NCBI GenBank assembly: GCA_964562685.1
Contig: CAZLUP010000004.1
Location: 1-64,000, forward strand
Length of the DNA stretch: 64,000 nucleotides
Direction: 5' to 3'
From: Stanieria sp964562685
GTDB lineage: Bacteria > Cyanobacteriota > Cyanobacteriia > Cyanobacteriales > Xenococcaceae
The notes beneath the pieces are model-generated. The model did not search any database, was not told the DNA's origin, and saw nothing but the letters and a program-made list of their open reading frames with translations. The translations under genes were made by a program, and so were the position numbers. This document shows positions 8,108 through 17,317 of this stretch, in pieces (the first letter of the stretch is position 1; each line of letters begins with the position of its first letter).

Positions 8108-9433
8108 ATGACTACTACCAAACCCAAAATTATTGTTCTCGATGATGACCCCACAGGTTCTCAAACTGTCCATAGTTGTTTACTATTAATGCGTTGGGAT
8201 GTTGAAACTCTCTGTCAAGGATTAGCTGATGAAGCTCCGATTTGCTTTATTTTGACTAATACTAGAGCCATGAGTTCAGAACAAGCTAGAGCGGTTACTC
8301 AAGAAGTTTGTCAGAATTTAAAAATTGCGATCGCCCAGGCTGGCATTAAAGATTTTTTGATAGTTAGTCGTTCTGATTCTACTCTCAGAGGACATTATCC
8401 AATTGAAACTGATGTGATTGCCGAAGAATTAGGCAATTTTGATGCCCATTTTCTTACGCCTGCCTTTTTTGAAGGTGGACGAATTACGATTAATAGTATT
8501 CACTATCTGCTGATTGATGGTGTCAAGACTCCTGTAGCTCAAACCGAATTTGCTCGTGATTCTGTGTTTGGTTATCATCACAGTTATTTACCAGACTATG
8601 TAGCAGAAAAAACGGGAGGCAAAATTCCTGCTACAGATGTAACTAGATTACTTTTGTCAGACATCCGTGAGGCTAATCTTCAAGCTCAATTACAACAACT
8701 AAGTGGTAATCAGTGTGTGGTTGTTGATGGAGAAACCCAAGCAGATTTTGATTTGTTTGCCACCGCCATTTTAGATACCGCAGCCACAGGTAAACGCTAT
8801 TTATTTCGTTCGGCTGCCAGTTTATTAACTTCCCTAGCTCAATTGGGTCAACAACCTATTTCCGCCGAAGAGATGGCTCAATACAAACCAACTAACCAGC
8901 CTGGAGTGGTCTTGGTTGGCTCTCATGTAAGTAAAACTACTCGACAGTTAGAAAAATTACTTGCCCAGCCAAACATTGAAGGCATAGAAATCGATGTAAC
9001 TCGCTTACGAGACGAGCCAAACCAACGTAACGTTTTGTTAAGAGAAACTCTACATTTAATCGAACAAGCTTTTAAACTGGGTCAGACTCCTGTAGTTTAC
9101 ACTAGCCGACAAGAACTCAGCTTTGATAATATTCAGGCTCGCCTGGATTTTGGGGTTTTAGTCTCATCCTTTTTAATGAATGTAGTTCAAAGACTGCCAA
9201 AAGATCTTAGTTTTTTAATTAGTAAAGGAGGAATTACGTCTAACGATGTACTAAGTACGGGTTTAAACTTACAAGCAGCCAGATTGTTGGGGCAAATTCT
9301 CCCCGGATGTTCTCTAGTCCGAACTCCTGCAACTCATCCTCGGTTTCCTAATTTACCTGTAGTTTTATTTCCAGGTAATGTTGGTGATGATGAAGGGCTA
9401 GTTACAGTGTGGCATCGCTTAAGAAATTCCTAA
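8108..9433 (+). CDS. Four-carbon acid-sugar kinase family protein (OtnK/DUF1537)
   Basis: 441 residues. The N-terminal IIVLDDDPTGSQTVHSCLLL is the family's first signature, followed by SRSDSTLRGHYPIE (residues 88-101) for substrate binding. C-terminal nucleotide-binding motifs are VVLVGSHVSKTTRQ, ISKGGITSNDVL and VLFPGNVGDDEGL. Members phosphorylate threonate, erythronate or related four-carbon acid sugars. The usual partner aldolase or dehydrogenase genes are not adjacent, so the cyanobacterial substrate is open. ATG start at 8108 with no strong Shine-Dalgarno. Confidence 0.85.
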   Translation: MTTTKPKIIVLDDDPTGSQTVHSCLLLMRWDVETLCQGLADEAPICFILTNTRAMSSEQARAVTQEVCQNLKIAIAQAGIKDFLIVSRSDSTLRGHYPIETDVIAEELGNFDAHFLTPAFFEGGRITINSIHYLLIDGVKTPVAQTEFARDSVFGYHHSYLPDYVAEKTGGKIPATDVTRLLLSDIREANLQAQLQQLSGNQCVVVDGETQADFDLFATAILDTAATGKRYLFRSAASLLTSLAQLGQQPISAEEMAQYKPTNQPGVVLVGSHVSKTTRQLEKLLAQPNIEGIEIDVTRLRDEPNQRNVLLRETLHLIEQAFKLGQTPVVYTSRQELSFDNIQARLDFGVLVSSFLMNVVQRLPKDLSFLISKGGITSNDVLSTGLNLQAARLLGQILPGCSLVRTPATHPRFPNLPVVLFPGNVGDDEGLVTVWHRLRNS

Positions 9434-9491
9434 TCATTAAAACTATTTAATATACGCTAGGATTAGCTTGAGTAATTAGACCTGCTGGGTC

Positions 9492-10301
9492 ATGTTAGAT
9501 TTTTACATGACATCTGATCCAATTTCCTTAGAATTTTCCGATCCAATTTCCTCACATCCTTTGGTAAATCAGTATGCTCAGGTTTCCCTAAAAAGTGAGG
9601 ACAACCAACTCTTGCTAGTTTTGCTCCCAGAGGCAGAACTTACCTCAGAGCTACCTTGGTCTGAAGTTTGGCAAGAATTGAAGCACAGCTTACAAGCTAG
9701 AGAACAGTCTTGGCAACCAGGAACTAAGGTGACGTTAGTCGCTAATGACCGCTTGCTGGACGCTAGACAATTACAAACTATTGTAGAAATTTTAAACGAG
9801 GCCGAACTCAGCATAGAAAGAGTTTGTACCAGTCGTCGTCAAACTGCTATAGCTGCTGCTACCGCAGGATATTCTGTAGAACAAACTACGGTAGAAAAAT
9901 CTTTGAGTCCAAATTCTGACAAAGAAACTCAACTCTTAGCCGAACCTCTGTATCTCCAAAATACTGTTCGTTCTGGTGTCGAAATTCGCCATCCTGGCAC
10001 TGTAGTGGTGTTAGGGGATTTAAACCCAGGAGGAAAAATAATTGCAGCAGGAGATATTTTTATCTGGGGTAGGCTGAGAGGTGTTGCTCATGCAGGAGCT
10101 TTTGGGAATCGACAATGCCGAATTTTGGCATTAAAAATGGAACCTACCCAACTACGAATTGCTGATGCAGTTGCCAGATCTCCTAAATTATCTCCTAAGC
10201 AGTTGGAGCCTGAAGTGGCTTACGTAACTGCAACGGGAATTCGTTTAGCTAAAGCAATAGATTTTGTCAAGAATTATTCATTGTCTACTCTATCAAGTTA
10301 G
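9492..10301 (+). CDS. minC: Septum site-determining protein MinC
   Basis: 269 residues. The C-terminal half is the MinC beta-helix that binds MinD and FtsZ: SGVEIRHPGTVVVLGDLNPGG and GDIFIWGRLRGVAHAGAFG are diagnostic. The N-terminal half is divergent and low in similarity, as usual for cyanobacteria. MinC blocks FtsZ assembly away from midcell. ATG at 9492 is used; an in-frame ATG at 9507 is possible. Followed by minD after 53 bp and minE after a further 96 bp, so this is a standard minCDE operon. Confidence 0.9.
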   Translation: MLDFYMTSDPISLEFSDPISSHPLVNQYAQVSLKSEDNQLLLVLLPEAELTSELPWSEVWQELKHSLQAREQSWQPGTKVTLVANDRLLDARQLQTIVEILNEAELSIERVCTSRRQTAIAAATAGYSVEQTTVEKSLSPNSDKETQLLAEPLYLQNTVRSGVEIRHPGTVVVLGDLNPGGKIIAAGDIFIWGRLRGVAHAGAFGNRQCRILALKMEPTQLRIADAVARSPKLSPKQLEPEVAYVTATGIRLAKAIDFVKNYSLSTLSS

Positions 10302-10354
10302 AGTATTGGCTGAGTCTCATTACCATTAATCCGAATTACATTAAGAAAAAATCT

Positions 10355-11152
10355 ATGAGTCGCACAATTGTAGTTACCTCTGGCAAAGGGGGAGTGGGTA
10401 AAACCACTGTTACTTCCAATTTAGGAGCAGCACTAGCTCAATTAGGGCGTAAGGTAGCTTTAGTCGATGCTGATTTTGGTCTAAGAAACTTAGACCTTTT
10501 GCTTGGGTTAGAGGAAAGAGTTGTTTATACTGCCTTAGATGTGTTGGCAGGAGATTGTCGTCTAGCTCAAGCGTTGGTTAAAGATAAACGTCTCAAAGAT
10601 TTAGTTTTATTACCGGCTGCACAAAACCGCAATAAAGAGTCAGTGCAACCAGAACAAATGCAAAAGATCGCAAGCTCCTTGGCTAAAGGTTACGATTATA
10701 TTATCGTTGATTGCCCAGCCGGAATAGAACTGGGCTTTCGCAATGCGATCGCTGCTGCTGAGGAGGCTTTAATTGTAACAACTCCAGAAGTGGCTGCTGT
10801 TCGTGACGCTGACCGTGTCATTGGTTTATTGGAGGCTGAAGGAATTCACAATATCAATCTCATTGTCAATCGAGTTAGACCAGCAATGGTTCAAACTAAC
10901 AAGATGATGAGTGTTGAAGATGTGCTTGAACTTCTTGGCATTCCTTTAATTGGGGTAGTTCCCGATGATGAACGCGTGATTGTAGCTACCAATAAAGGAG
11001 AACCTCTAGTGTTAGGCGATGTTTCTGCTTTACCTGCTCAGGCTTTTAATAATATTGCCCGTCGTTTAGAAGGAGAAAAAGTACCTTTTCTCGATCTCAT
11101 GGCAGTTAATGACAACCTAATCAATCGTCTACGTAAGATGTTTGGTGGCTAA
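10355..11152 (+). CDS. minD: Septum site-determining ATPase MinD
   Basis: 265 residues of the deviant-Walker ParA/MinD family. SGKGGVGKTTVTSNLG (residues 9-24) is the P-loop with the signature lysine, VDADFGLRNLDLLLGLEERV is the switch region, and YDYIIVDCPAGIE is Walker B. The C-terminal NDNLINRLRKMFGG is an amphipathic membrane-targeting helix. It recruits MinC to the membrane and oscillates under MinE control. Confidence 0.97.
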   Translation: MSRTIVVTSGKGGVGKTTVTSNLGAALAQLGRKVALVDADFGLRNLDLLLGLEERVVYTALDVLAGDCRLAQALVKDKRLKDLVLLPAAQNRNKESVQPEQMQKIASSLAKGYDYIIVDCPAGIELGFRNAIAAAEEALIVTTPEVAAVRDADRVIGLLEAEGIHNINLIVNRVRPAMVQTNKMMSVEDVLELLGIPLIGVVPDDERVIVATNKGEPLVLGDVSALPAQAFNNIARRLEGEKVPFLDLMAVNDNLINRLRKMFGG

Positions 11153-11248
11153 CAGTTTTCTCCTATTTTGTAGCGGTAGTGTAAGCGAAAGAAGAGCAAC
11201 AGGAGTCTAAAAATTGTCTCTTTCAATCAACCTAACCTGGATTTTACT

Positions 11249-11575
11249 ATGAGCGAACTATTAGAAATGTTGTTTTCTTGGAATAATAATGGCAATAGTA
11301 GCGCGCAAGCTAAACGTCGTTTACAATTGGTGATTGCCCACGATAGGGCAACTCTTAGCCCAGAAATGATGGAGCAGATGCGCAAGGAAATTTTGGAAGT
11401 AGTAGCTCGCTATGTTGAAGTAGACCAAGGAGAAATGCGATTTTCTCTAGAAAATAATCAACGTATTACCGCTTTGATTGCTAATTTACCAATTCGTAAA
11501 ATTAGAAGAGGAAGAAAAACGGCAACAACTTCTGTCCTTGAAGAAAATGAAATAGCATTAGAGGAAGAAAATTAA
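11249..11575 (+). CDS. minE: Cell division topological specificity factor MinE
   Basis: 108 residues. The RRLQLVIAHDRATLSPEMM block at 24-42 is the anti-MinCD/MinD-binding segment, and the remainder up to residue 85 is the dimerisation domain (EVDQGEMRFSLE). The acidic C-terminal tail (EENEIALEEEN) is longer than in E. coli, which is normal in cyanobacteria. Third gene of the min operon. Confidence 0.95.
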   Translation: MSELLEMLFSWNNNGNSSAQAKRRLQLVIAHDRATLSPEMMEQMRKEILEVVARYVEVDQGEMRFSLENNQRITALIANLPIRKIRRGRKTATTSVLEENEIALEEEN

Positions 11576-11625
11576 ATTAGAATTGAGATCTAAATTAAAT
11601 TTTTAAGCGAAAAAATTTCTCAACC

Positions 11626-11823
11626 ATGAAAACAACTCATCTTTTCCCTTTTACTGTTAATCTTGGCTTGAGTTTAGCTACTTGTCCCTTTGTCTTGGGT
11701 TGCCTAGTTTTACAGTCTTTGACCCAGAATGCGGTCGAATTTGGTCAAATTAGTGAAGAAATTTTACGAGGAATTCGCTTACCTGTATTAAAATTTACCG
11801 AAAACCCTACTGAAGTAGATTGA
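11626..11823 (+). CDS. Small hypothetical protein after minE
   Basis: 65 residues starting 50 bp after minE on the same strand. The first 30 residues are mildly hydrophobic (NLGLSLATCPFVLGCLVLQSL), suggesting a signal or membrane segment, and the rest is polar. No family recognised. The ribosome site is weak, but the position at the end of the min operon and the clean frame favour a real gene. Confidence 0.45.
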   Translation: MKTTHLFPFTVNLGLSLATCPFVLGCLVLQSLTQNAVEFGQISEEILRGIRLPVLKFTENPTEVD

Positions 11824-11883
11824 TGAGCCTAGTTAGTCAACTTCCAGTCTAACAATTATGGCGAGCAATTAATTAATAAGATT

Positions 11884-11900
11884 TTAAACTATTAGTTTAA
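11884..11900 (+). terminator. Possible weak terminator after the min operon
   Basis: AT-only hairpin TTAAACT-ATT-AGTTTAA, 7 bp stem and 3-base loop, in the spacer between the min operon and ppc. There is no uninterrupted T tract, so this is tentative. Confidence 0.3.
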
Positions 11901-12078
11901 TAATTTCCAAAATTGTTAGTAACTATCATCATCTCTAATATTATTAACATTATACTCTCCAATATATAATTTAAGCCTAGAAAGCTTTTCATGGGTCTGT
12001 GATCGACAAGACATTTTTTCGTTGTCTGGTTGATTTAGAGTCATAAGTTTAAAACGTTAATAATTGCCAGAGGTTAAT

Positions 12079-15000
12079 ATGAGCTCGCTTCTCCAATCTT
12101 CTTCATCAGAAGTTACTAACATTTCAGCCGCTCATCTACTACTCCATGGTCGACTGAAGCTAGTAGAAGATTTGTGGGAGTCAGTCTTGCGCTCCGAATG
12201 TGGACAGGAGATGGTCGAACTACTCAAAAAAATGCGCGGTCTGTCTTCTCCCGAAGGACAAGCGACTGAATTACCTGAATCCTCCGTACTTGAGCTAGTT
12301 GAAAGACTGAATCTTAATGATGCGATTCAAGCTTCTCGTGCTTTAGCTCTCTATTTTCAATTAATTAATATTGTCGAACAGCACTACGAACAAAAAGGAC
12401 AAAAAGTTGCCAGAAGAGTCACGATTGAACAGTTAAAGCGGAATCAGAATGGTAGTGGTGAGAATAAAACTAATGGCAATGGCACTCTTCCTGAAGTGGC
12501 TGCTTCTCCCATTCCTGGCGTAAATCTTCTTGAAGATAGTTGGTCACAACCAGAGCATCATCCAAATAAAGCAGGGACATTTCACTGGTTATTTCCCTAT
12601 CTCCAAAAACTAAACATGCCTCCTCAGATTGTGCAAAGATTATTAGATCAATTAGATATTCGTTTAGTTTTTACTGCTCATCCTACTGAAATAGTTCGCC
12701 ATACCATTCGGAAAAAACAGAGACGCATCTCTCGAATTCTAGAAAAATTGGATTTAGCTGAAGAAGCTTTGCGTGAAATTAGTTTGACTAACTCTTGGGA
12801 AGCCGAAGAAGCAACTAATCAGTTGATGGAGGAAATTCGGTTGTGGTGGCGTACCGATGAATTGCATCAATTTAAACCGAAAGTAATTGATGAAGTAGAT
12901 TATGCTCTTCATTATTTCCAAGAAGTCTTATTTGATGTTATCCCACAGCTTTCTGTTCGTCTTAAACAAGCTTTGCTTAATACTTTTCCTTGGCTGACTC
13001 CACCACGCAATAATTTTTGTTATTTTGGTTCTTGGGTAGGAGCTGATCGCGATGGTAATCCTTTTGTAACTCCTCAAGTTACTTGGGAAACTGCTTGTTA
13101 TCAAAGAAGTTTAGTTTTAGATCGTTATATTCATTCGGTCGAACAACTGAGAGAATTATTAAGTTTGTCCCTGCACTGGAGTAACGTTTTACCAGATTTA
13201 CTAGATTCTTTAGAAAGAGATAGACTGCAAATTCCTGAAGTTTACGAACAATTAGCCATTCGTTATCGTCAAGAACCTTATCGTCTCAAATTAACTTATA
13301 TTGAACAGCGATTAAAAAATACTCGCGATCGCAATTTGGCATTATCTCGTTCTGATGGCACTCAAACTAGTGCGGAATTAGCTAGCAATATTTATAAATC
13401 GGGAGAAGAATTTCTCGCTGAATTACAACTAATTCAAAAAAGTTTGGCAGAAACAAAATTACACTGTCGCGAACTAGATAATTTAATTTGTCAGGTAGAG
13501 GTTTATGGATTTTATTTAGCGCAGTTAGATTTTCGCCAAGAATCTTCTCGTCACGCCGAAGCGATCGAAGAAATTGCAGAATATCTCAATATTTTACCCA
13601 AACCTTACAGTCAACTCTCAGAAACAGAAAAAACAGCTTGGTTAATTGAAGAATTAAAAACTCGTCGTCCTCTCATTCCAGCAGAAATGCCTTTTTCGGA
13701 AACAACCTGTGAAACGATCAAAACTCTGCGGATGTTAAGACAATTACAGCAAGAGTTTGGTTTAGGCATTTGTCAAACTTATATCATCAGCATGACTAAT
13801 CATGTCAGTGATGTGTTGGAAGTAATGTTGTTGGCACAAGAGGCAGGATTGTATGACCCTGCTACTAGTCAGATTACCTTAAGGATTGTTCCTTTATTTG
13901 AAACCGTTGATGACCTCAAACGTGCGCCAGAGGTGATGAGGGCTTTATTTGAATTGCCTTTATATCGGGCTGCTTTAGCAGGAGGATACGACTGCTTAAC
14001 CAACTCCGAAGGCAAACCCGTCGAAGGAAAATTATGCCTGCCTATTTTAGAACCAGCTAATTTACAAGAGATCATGCTAGGTTATTCCGATAGTAATAAA
14101 GATTCGGGATTTCTGAGTAGTAATTGGGAAATTCATAAAGCACAAAAAACTTTACAAAAAGTCGCCTCTGAATATGGCGTTGCCTTAAGACTTTTTCATG
14201 GTCGTGGTGGTTCTGTGGGTCGTGGTGGTGGTCCTGCTTATGCTGCAATCTTGGCACAACCAACCGATACGATTAAAGGCAGAATTAAAATCACTGAACA
14301 AGGAGAGGTATTAGCTTCTAAGTATTCTTTACCAGAATTGGCTTTATACAATCTAGAAACTATTACTACCGCCGTAATTCAATCTAGCTTACTCGGAAGT
14401 GGATTTGATCGCGTTCAACCTTGGAATGACATCATGGAAGAGTTGGCAACTCGTTCTCGAAGTGCTTATCGTTCGTTAGTTTACGAACAACCAGATTTTG
14501 TCGATTTCTTTATGTCTGTCACGCCAATTGAGGTAATTAGTCAATTACAGATTGGTTCACGTCCTTCTAAACGACCTCCTGGTAATGTCAAGACAGATAA
14601 TCAGGATCAAGCTAAAAAAAGAGATATTAGTAGTTTGAGAGCAATTCCTTGGGTATTTAGTTGGACGCAAAGTCGTTTTCTCCTGCCTGCTTGGTATGGA
14701 GTTGGCACTGCACTACAAGAATTTCTCGAACAAGAACCTGAAAAAAATTTGAATCTGTTGCGATATTTTTACTTTAAATGGCCTTTCTTTAAAATGGTGA
14801 TTTCTAAAGTAGAAATGACTTTAGCGAAAGTTGACTTACAAATCGCTGAACATTATGTGAGGGAACTTTCTAAACCAGAAGATTTAGATCGTTTTGAGCG
14901 GTTGTTTGAGCAAATTGCCCAAGAATATTATTTGACTAAACAATTGGTTTTGACTATTAATGGTCAAACTAAACTGTTGGATAATGACCCAGAATTACAG

Positions 15001-15186
15001 CGTTCAGTTCAATTACGGAATGGAACAATTGTTCCTCTTGGGTTCTTACAAGTTTCTTTGATTAAAAGACTACGTCAATATGAAGAGTCAAATGTAGTTC
15101 ATTTCCGTTTTAGTAAGGAAGAGTTACTCAGAGGTGCAATGTTGACTATCAATGGGATTGCTGCGGGAATGCGTAATACTGGTTGA
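12079..15186 (+). CDS. ppc: Phosphoenolpyruvate carboxylase
   Basis: 1035 residues. It carboxylates PEP with bicarbonate to oxaloacetate, the main anaplerotic route in cyanobacteria. Catalytic and signature segments are FTAHPTEIVRHTIRKKQRR (active-site His), GYSDSNKDSGFLSSNWEIHK, FHGRGGSVGRGGGPAY (active-site Arg loop), FSWTQSRFLLPAWYG, and the C-terminal GIAAGMRNTG. A Gly/Asn-rich linker near residues 124-150 and a broken N-terminal region match the longer cyanobacterial enzymes. The open frame reaches back to a TTG at 12064, but AGAGG at 12069-12073 is properly spaced before the ATG at 12079, so I use that start. Confidence 0.97.
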   Translation: MSSLLQSSSSEVTNISAAHLLLHGRLKLVEDLWESVLRSECGQEMVELLKKMRGLSSPEGQATELPESSVLELVERLNLNDAIQASRALALYFQLINIVEQHYEQKGQKVARRVTIEQLKRNQNGSGENKTNGNGTLPEVAASPIPGVNLLEDSWSQPEHHPNKAGTFHWLFPYLQKLNMPPQIVQRLLDQLDIRLVFTAHPTEIVRHTIRKKQRRISRILEKLDLAEEALREISLTNSWEAEEATNQLMEEIRLWWRTDELHQFKPKVIDEVDYALHYFQEVLFDVIPQLSVRLKQALLNTFPWLTPPRNNFCYFGSWVGADRDGNPFVTPQVTWETACYQRSLVLDRYIHSVEQLRELLSLSLHWSNVLPDLLDSLERDRLQIPEVYEQLAIRYRQEPYRLKLTYIEQRLKNTRDRNLALSRSDGTQTSAELASNIYKSGEEFLAELQLIQKSLAETKLHCRELDNLICQVEVYGFYLAQLDFRQESSRHAEAIEEIAEYLNILPKPYSQLSETEKTAWLIEELKTRRPLIPAEMPFSETTCETIKTLRMLRQLQQEFGLGICQTYIISMTNHVSDVLEVMLLAQEAGLYDPATSQITLRIVPLFETVDDLKRAPEVMRALFELPLYRAALAGGYDCLTNSEGKPVEGKLCLPILEPANLQEIMLGYSDSNKDSGFLSSNWEIHKAQKTLQKVASEYGVALRLFHGRGGSVGRGGGPAYAAILAQPTDTIKGRIKITEQGEVLASKYSLPELALYNLETITTAVIQSSLLGSGFDRVQPWNDIMEELATRSRSAYRSLVYEQPDFVDFFMSVTPIEVISQLQIGSRPSKRPPGNVKTDNQDQAKKRDISSLRAIPWVFSWTQSRFLLPAWYGVGTALQEFLEQEPEKNLNLLRYFYFKWPFFKMVISKVEMTLAKVDLQIAEHYVRELSKPEDLDRFERLFEQIAQEYYLTKQLVLTINGQTKLLDNDPELQRSVQLRNGTIVPLGFLQVSLIKRLRQYEESNVVHFRFSKEELLRGAMLTINGIAAGMRNTG

Positions 15187-15260
15187 TGATTGTCTGATGG
15201 TTGGGCAACAGAGACAGTTTTGGTTGATTAGCGTCATTTTTCATCCAACCCAGATGATCT

Positions 15261-15292
15261 TAATAGGGGCGAATTGCTGTTCGTTCCTATTA
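15261..15292. repeat. Palindromic repeat, possible ppc terminator
   Basis: 13 bp stem with two G-T pairs and a 6-base loop (left arm TAATAGGGGCGAA, right arm TTCGTTCCTATTA) about 75 bp after the ppc stop. Its AGGGGC core resembles the dispersed GTAAGGGC palindromes. It may end transcription, but no T tract follows. Confidence 0.55.
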
Positions 15293-15329
15293 AAATTGTT
15301 AAAATTGTTCGTTCTGACAATATTCTTGC

Positions 15330-15800
15330 CTATGATTTTGGCGAATCAGATTGAGTGGTGACGCTATGACCTCGATATTTAAGTTCGCTTTTAGGTTTAA
15401 CGGGAGAACTAGCTGCTACACTTTTGCTCCAAGTAATTCCACGATACTTTCTGACTACTGTATTATCTACGCTTTGCTCTTCTGAAGTTGTTTTTTGATA
15501 ACTAACTCCACGATATTTGCGCTGGTTATTATTTTCTAGAGGAGACTGTTGTGTTTGCTCTGGTTCTGATATTTCTAAATTAAATTTATTTTCGTTTCTT
15601 TGCCAGAGTTGTTTGGCACCTAACATGACAATTAGCAAAATTAATAGTTGAATTTGCCAAGGAGCTATGATGATACTGGCAAATAGGCTAACAATGCTGA
15701 TTGTGGTTGTCAGGTAAGCTATCTCTGTATCGGCATTTTGAGAAATATAACCAGCTACCAAACCTAAAAGCAAAGGAATGAGAAATAGCAAATGTATCAT
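15330..15800 (-). CDS. DUF4278 repeat membrane protein
   Basis: 156 residues. Two or three N-terminal hydrophobic helices (residues 2-17, 27-46 and 48-60) anchor it. The rest is polar and carries three copies of the DUF4278 motif: KYRGVSY near residue 95, KYRGITW near 118 and KYRGHSV near 142. DUF4278 is a short cyanobacterial repeat of unknown function. GAGG stands five bases before the ATG at 15800. The 3' end runs towards the ppc 3' end. Confidence 0.75.
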   Translation of the reverse strand: MIHLLFLIPLLLGLVAGYISQNADTEIAYLTTTISIVSLFASIIIAPWQIQLLILLIVMLGAKQLWQRNENKFNLEISEPEQTQQSPLENNNQRKYRGVSYQKTTSEEQSVDNTVVRKYRGITWSKSVAASSPVKPKSELKYRGHSVTTQSDSPKS

Positions 15801-16240
15801 AGTTACCTCATTTAACTATTAATTTTTAATTTATGTCTAATTGAGAGGAAAATATACTATTGAAAGCAATAATTTACTTAAGAGCGATCGCAACTTGGCT
15901 GAGGCAGGAAGCGATCGCAATTGTGTTTAGTTGAGCCGATTACTTAAGTAAGAGCAGCTAGATAGATCGACGGTTCATTTTTGAAAATTAATTATGAGCC
16001 AGCAAAGTCGATTGGCACACGACCAGCATAGGGTGATGAGCAAAATTGAAATGTAGCAAGTTTTACTAGTTCGTTTTTCTGGTTACCAAGCTTAATCCGA
16101 TCTCAACAATTAATCTAAGGTAGGGGTAATTGAGCAATTATCTTTACTACTGTCACGTTACACGACAGTCTAAAATTCAAATCAAGGGAATTGGTTAATT
16201 TTTCTCCTAATATTTGTTTTAGGAGCTTAATTTTGGAGTT
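15801..16240. other. Intergenic region upstream of the AI-2E exporter gene
   Basis: 440 bp between divergent genes. Two HIP1 octamers lie near 15882-15920. A 6 bp inverted repeat ACTGTC-N9-GACAGT at 16149-16169 is too short to call an operator with confidence. No RNA gene or small ORF seen. Confidence 0.45.
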
Positions 16241-17317
16241 ATGAAACTAAATTTTAAATTGCCACCGTGGTTTGTAACTGGATTAATTATACCATTGATT
16301 ATTTTGAATGGTTGGCTGTTGTTGATAGTCTTCCAATATTTTCAAGCAATCATCAGTAAATTAATTGTTGCTACTTTACTTTCTTTTATTTTGGATTATC
16401 CTGTTAGACAACTAGAAAAATGGCACGTTAAACGTAGTGTAGCTGTTTTAATTGTTTTATTATGGGTAGTTTTATTATTAGTAATTTTAGGTGTAACTTT
16501 AATTCCTTTAGTAATTGACCAATTAAATGCTTTATTAGAACGTTTACCTAGTTGGTTAGAATCGGGTAGACAGCAATTAAATTCTTTAGAAACCTGGGGA
16601 ACTGAGCGTAATTTACCTGTAAATGTTACCGATTTGTCATCAGAATTATTAGGAAGAATTTCTCGGCAATTACAACAAACAAGTGGACAAATTGTTGGGG
16701 GTTTACTCTCGGCTTTAAGTAGTATTTTAGATCTGATTTTAACTATAGTTTTAACTTTTTATCTCTTACTTCATGGCGAAGAACTTTGGCAAGGATTTTT
16801 CCAATTTTTTCCTCAAAATTTAGCCCTCAAAATTCCTCAAATTCTACAACAAACTTTCCAAAATTATTTTATCGGTCAGGCTGTCGTGGCTGCTACGATG
16901 GGAATCACTATGACAATTGCCTTTTTAATTATTCAAGTTCCTTTTGCCCTATTATTTGGGGTAGGGGTAGGAGTAATGGCATTATTTCCGTTCGGTGGTG
17001 CTTTAAGTATTGGAATAATTAGTTTTTTAGTTGCTCTGAATAGTATTTGGTTGGGACTGAAAGTTTTAGTAGTTGCGGTAATTATTGAACAAGTAATTGA
17101 AAATGCGATCGCGCCTCGTTTATTGGGTGGTTTTACGGGACTAAATCCTGTTTTAATTTTATTGTCTTTATTAATCGGGGCAAAAATCGCTGGTTTACTT
17201 GGCTTGGTTTTAGCTGTACCTTTAGCTAGTTTTATTAAGAGTATTGTCATCAGTTGGAAACTACCAGTAATTACTTCAGAAGGATTAGAAAAGGTTAATT
17301 TACTAACCACCGACTAG
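16241..17317 (+). CDS. AI-2E family (PerM/TqsA) membrane transporter
   Basis: 358-residue polytopic protein. It has N-terminal helix pairs (residues 12-50, 64-90), a cytoplasmic or periplasmic loop (RLPSWLESGRQQLNSLETWG), and a C-terminal bundle with the family hallmark VIEQVIENAIAPRLLGGFTGLNPV near 283-306. Members include an AI-2 exporter and Na+/H+ antiporters, so the substrate is open. GGAG lies just before ATG 16241. Its last 23 bp overlap the convergent nadE gene. Confidence 0.85.
   Translation: MKLNFKLPPWFVTGLIIPLIILNGWLLLIVFQYFQAIISKLIVATLLSFILDYPVRQLEKWHVKRSVAVLIVLLWVVLLLVILGVTLIPLVIDQLNALLERLPSWLESGRQQLNSLETWGTERNLPVNVTDLSSELLGRISRQLQQTSGQIVGGLLSALSSILDLILTIVLTFYLLLHGEELWQGFFQFFPQNLALKIPQILQQTFQNYFIGQAVVAATMGITMTIAFLIIQVPFALLFGVGVGVMALFPFGGALSIGIISFLVALNSIWLGLKVLVVAVIIEQVIENAIAPRLLGGFTGLNPVLILLSLLIGAKIAGLLGLVLAVPLASFIKSIVISWKLPVITSEGLEKVNLLTTD

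Noticed and set aside
15152..15361. 69-codon plus-strand frame after ppc
   Set aside because: Overlaps the ppc end in another frame and runs through a palindrome; no family features.
16149..16169. Inverted repeat ACTGTC-N9-GACAGT as an operator
   Set aside because: Only 6 bp arms; expected by chance in a window this size and no matching regulator nearby.
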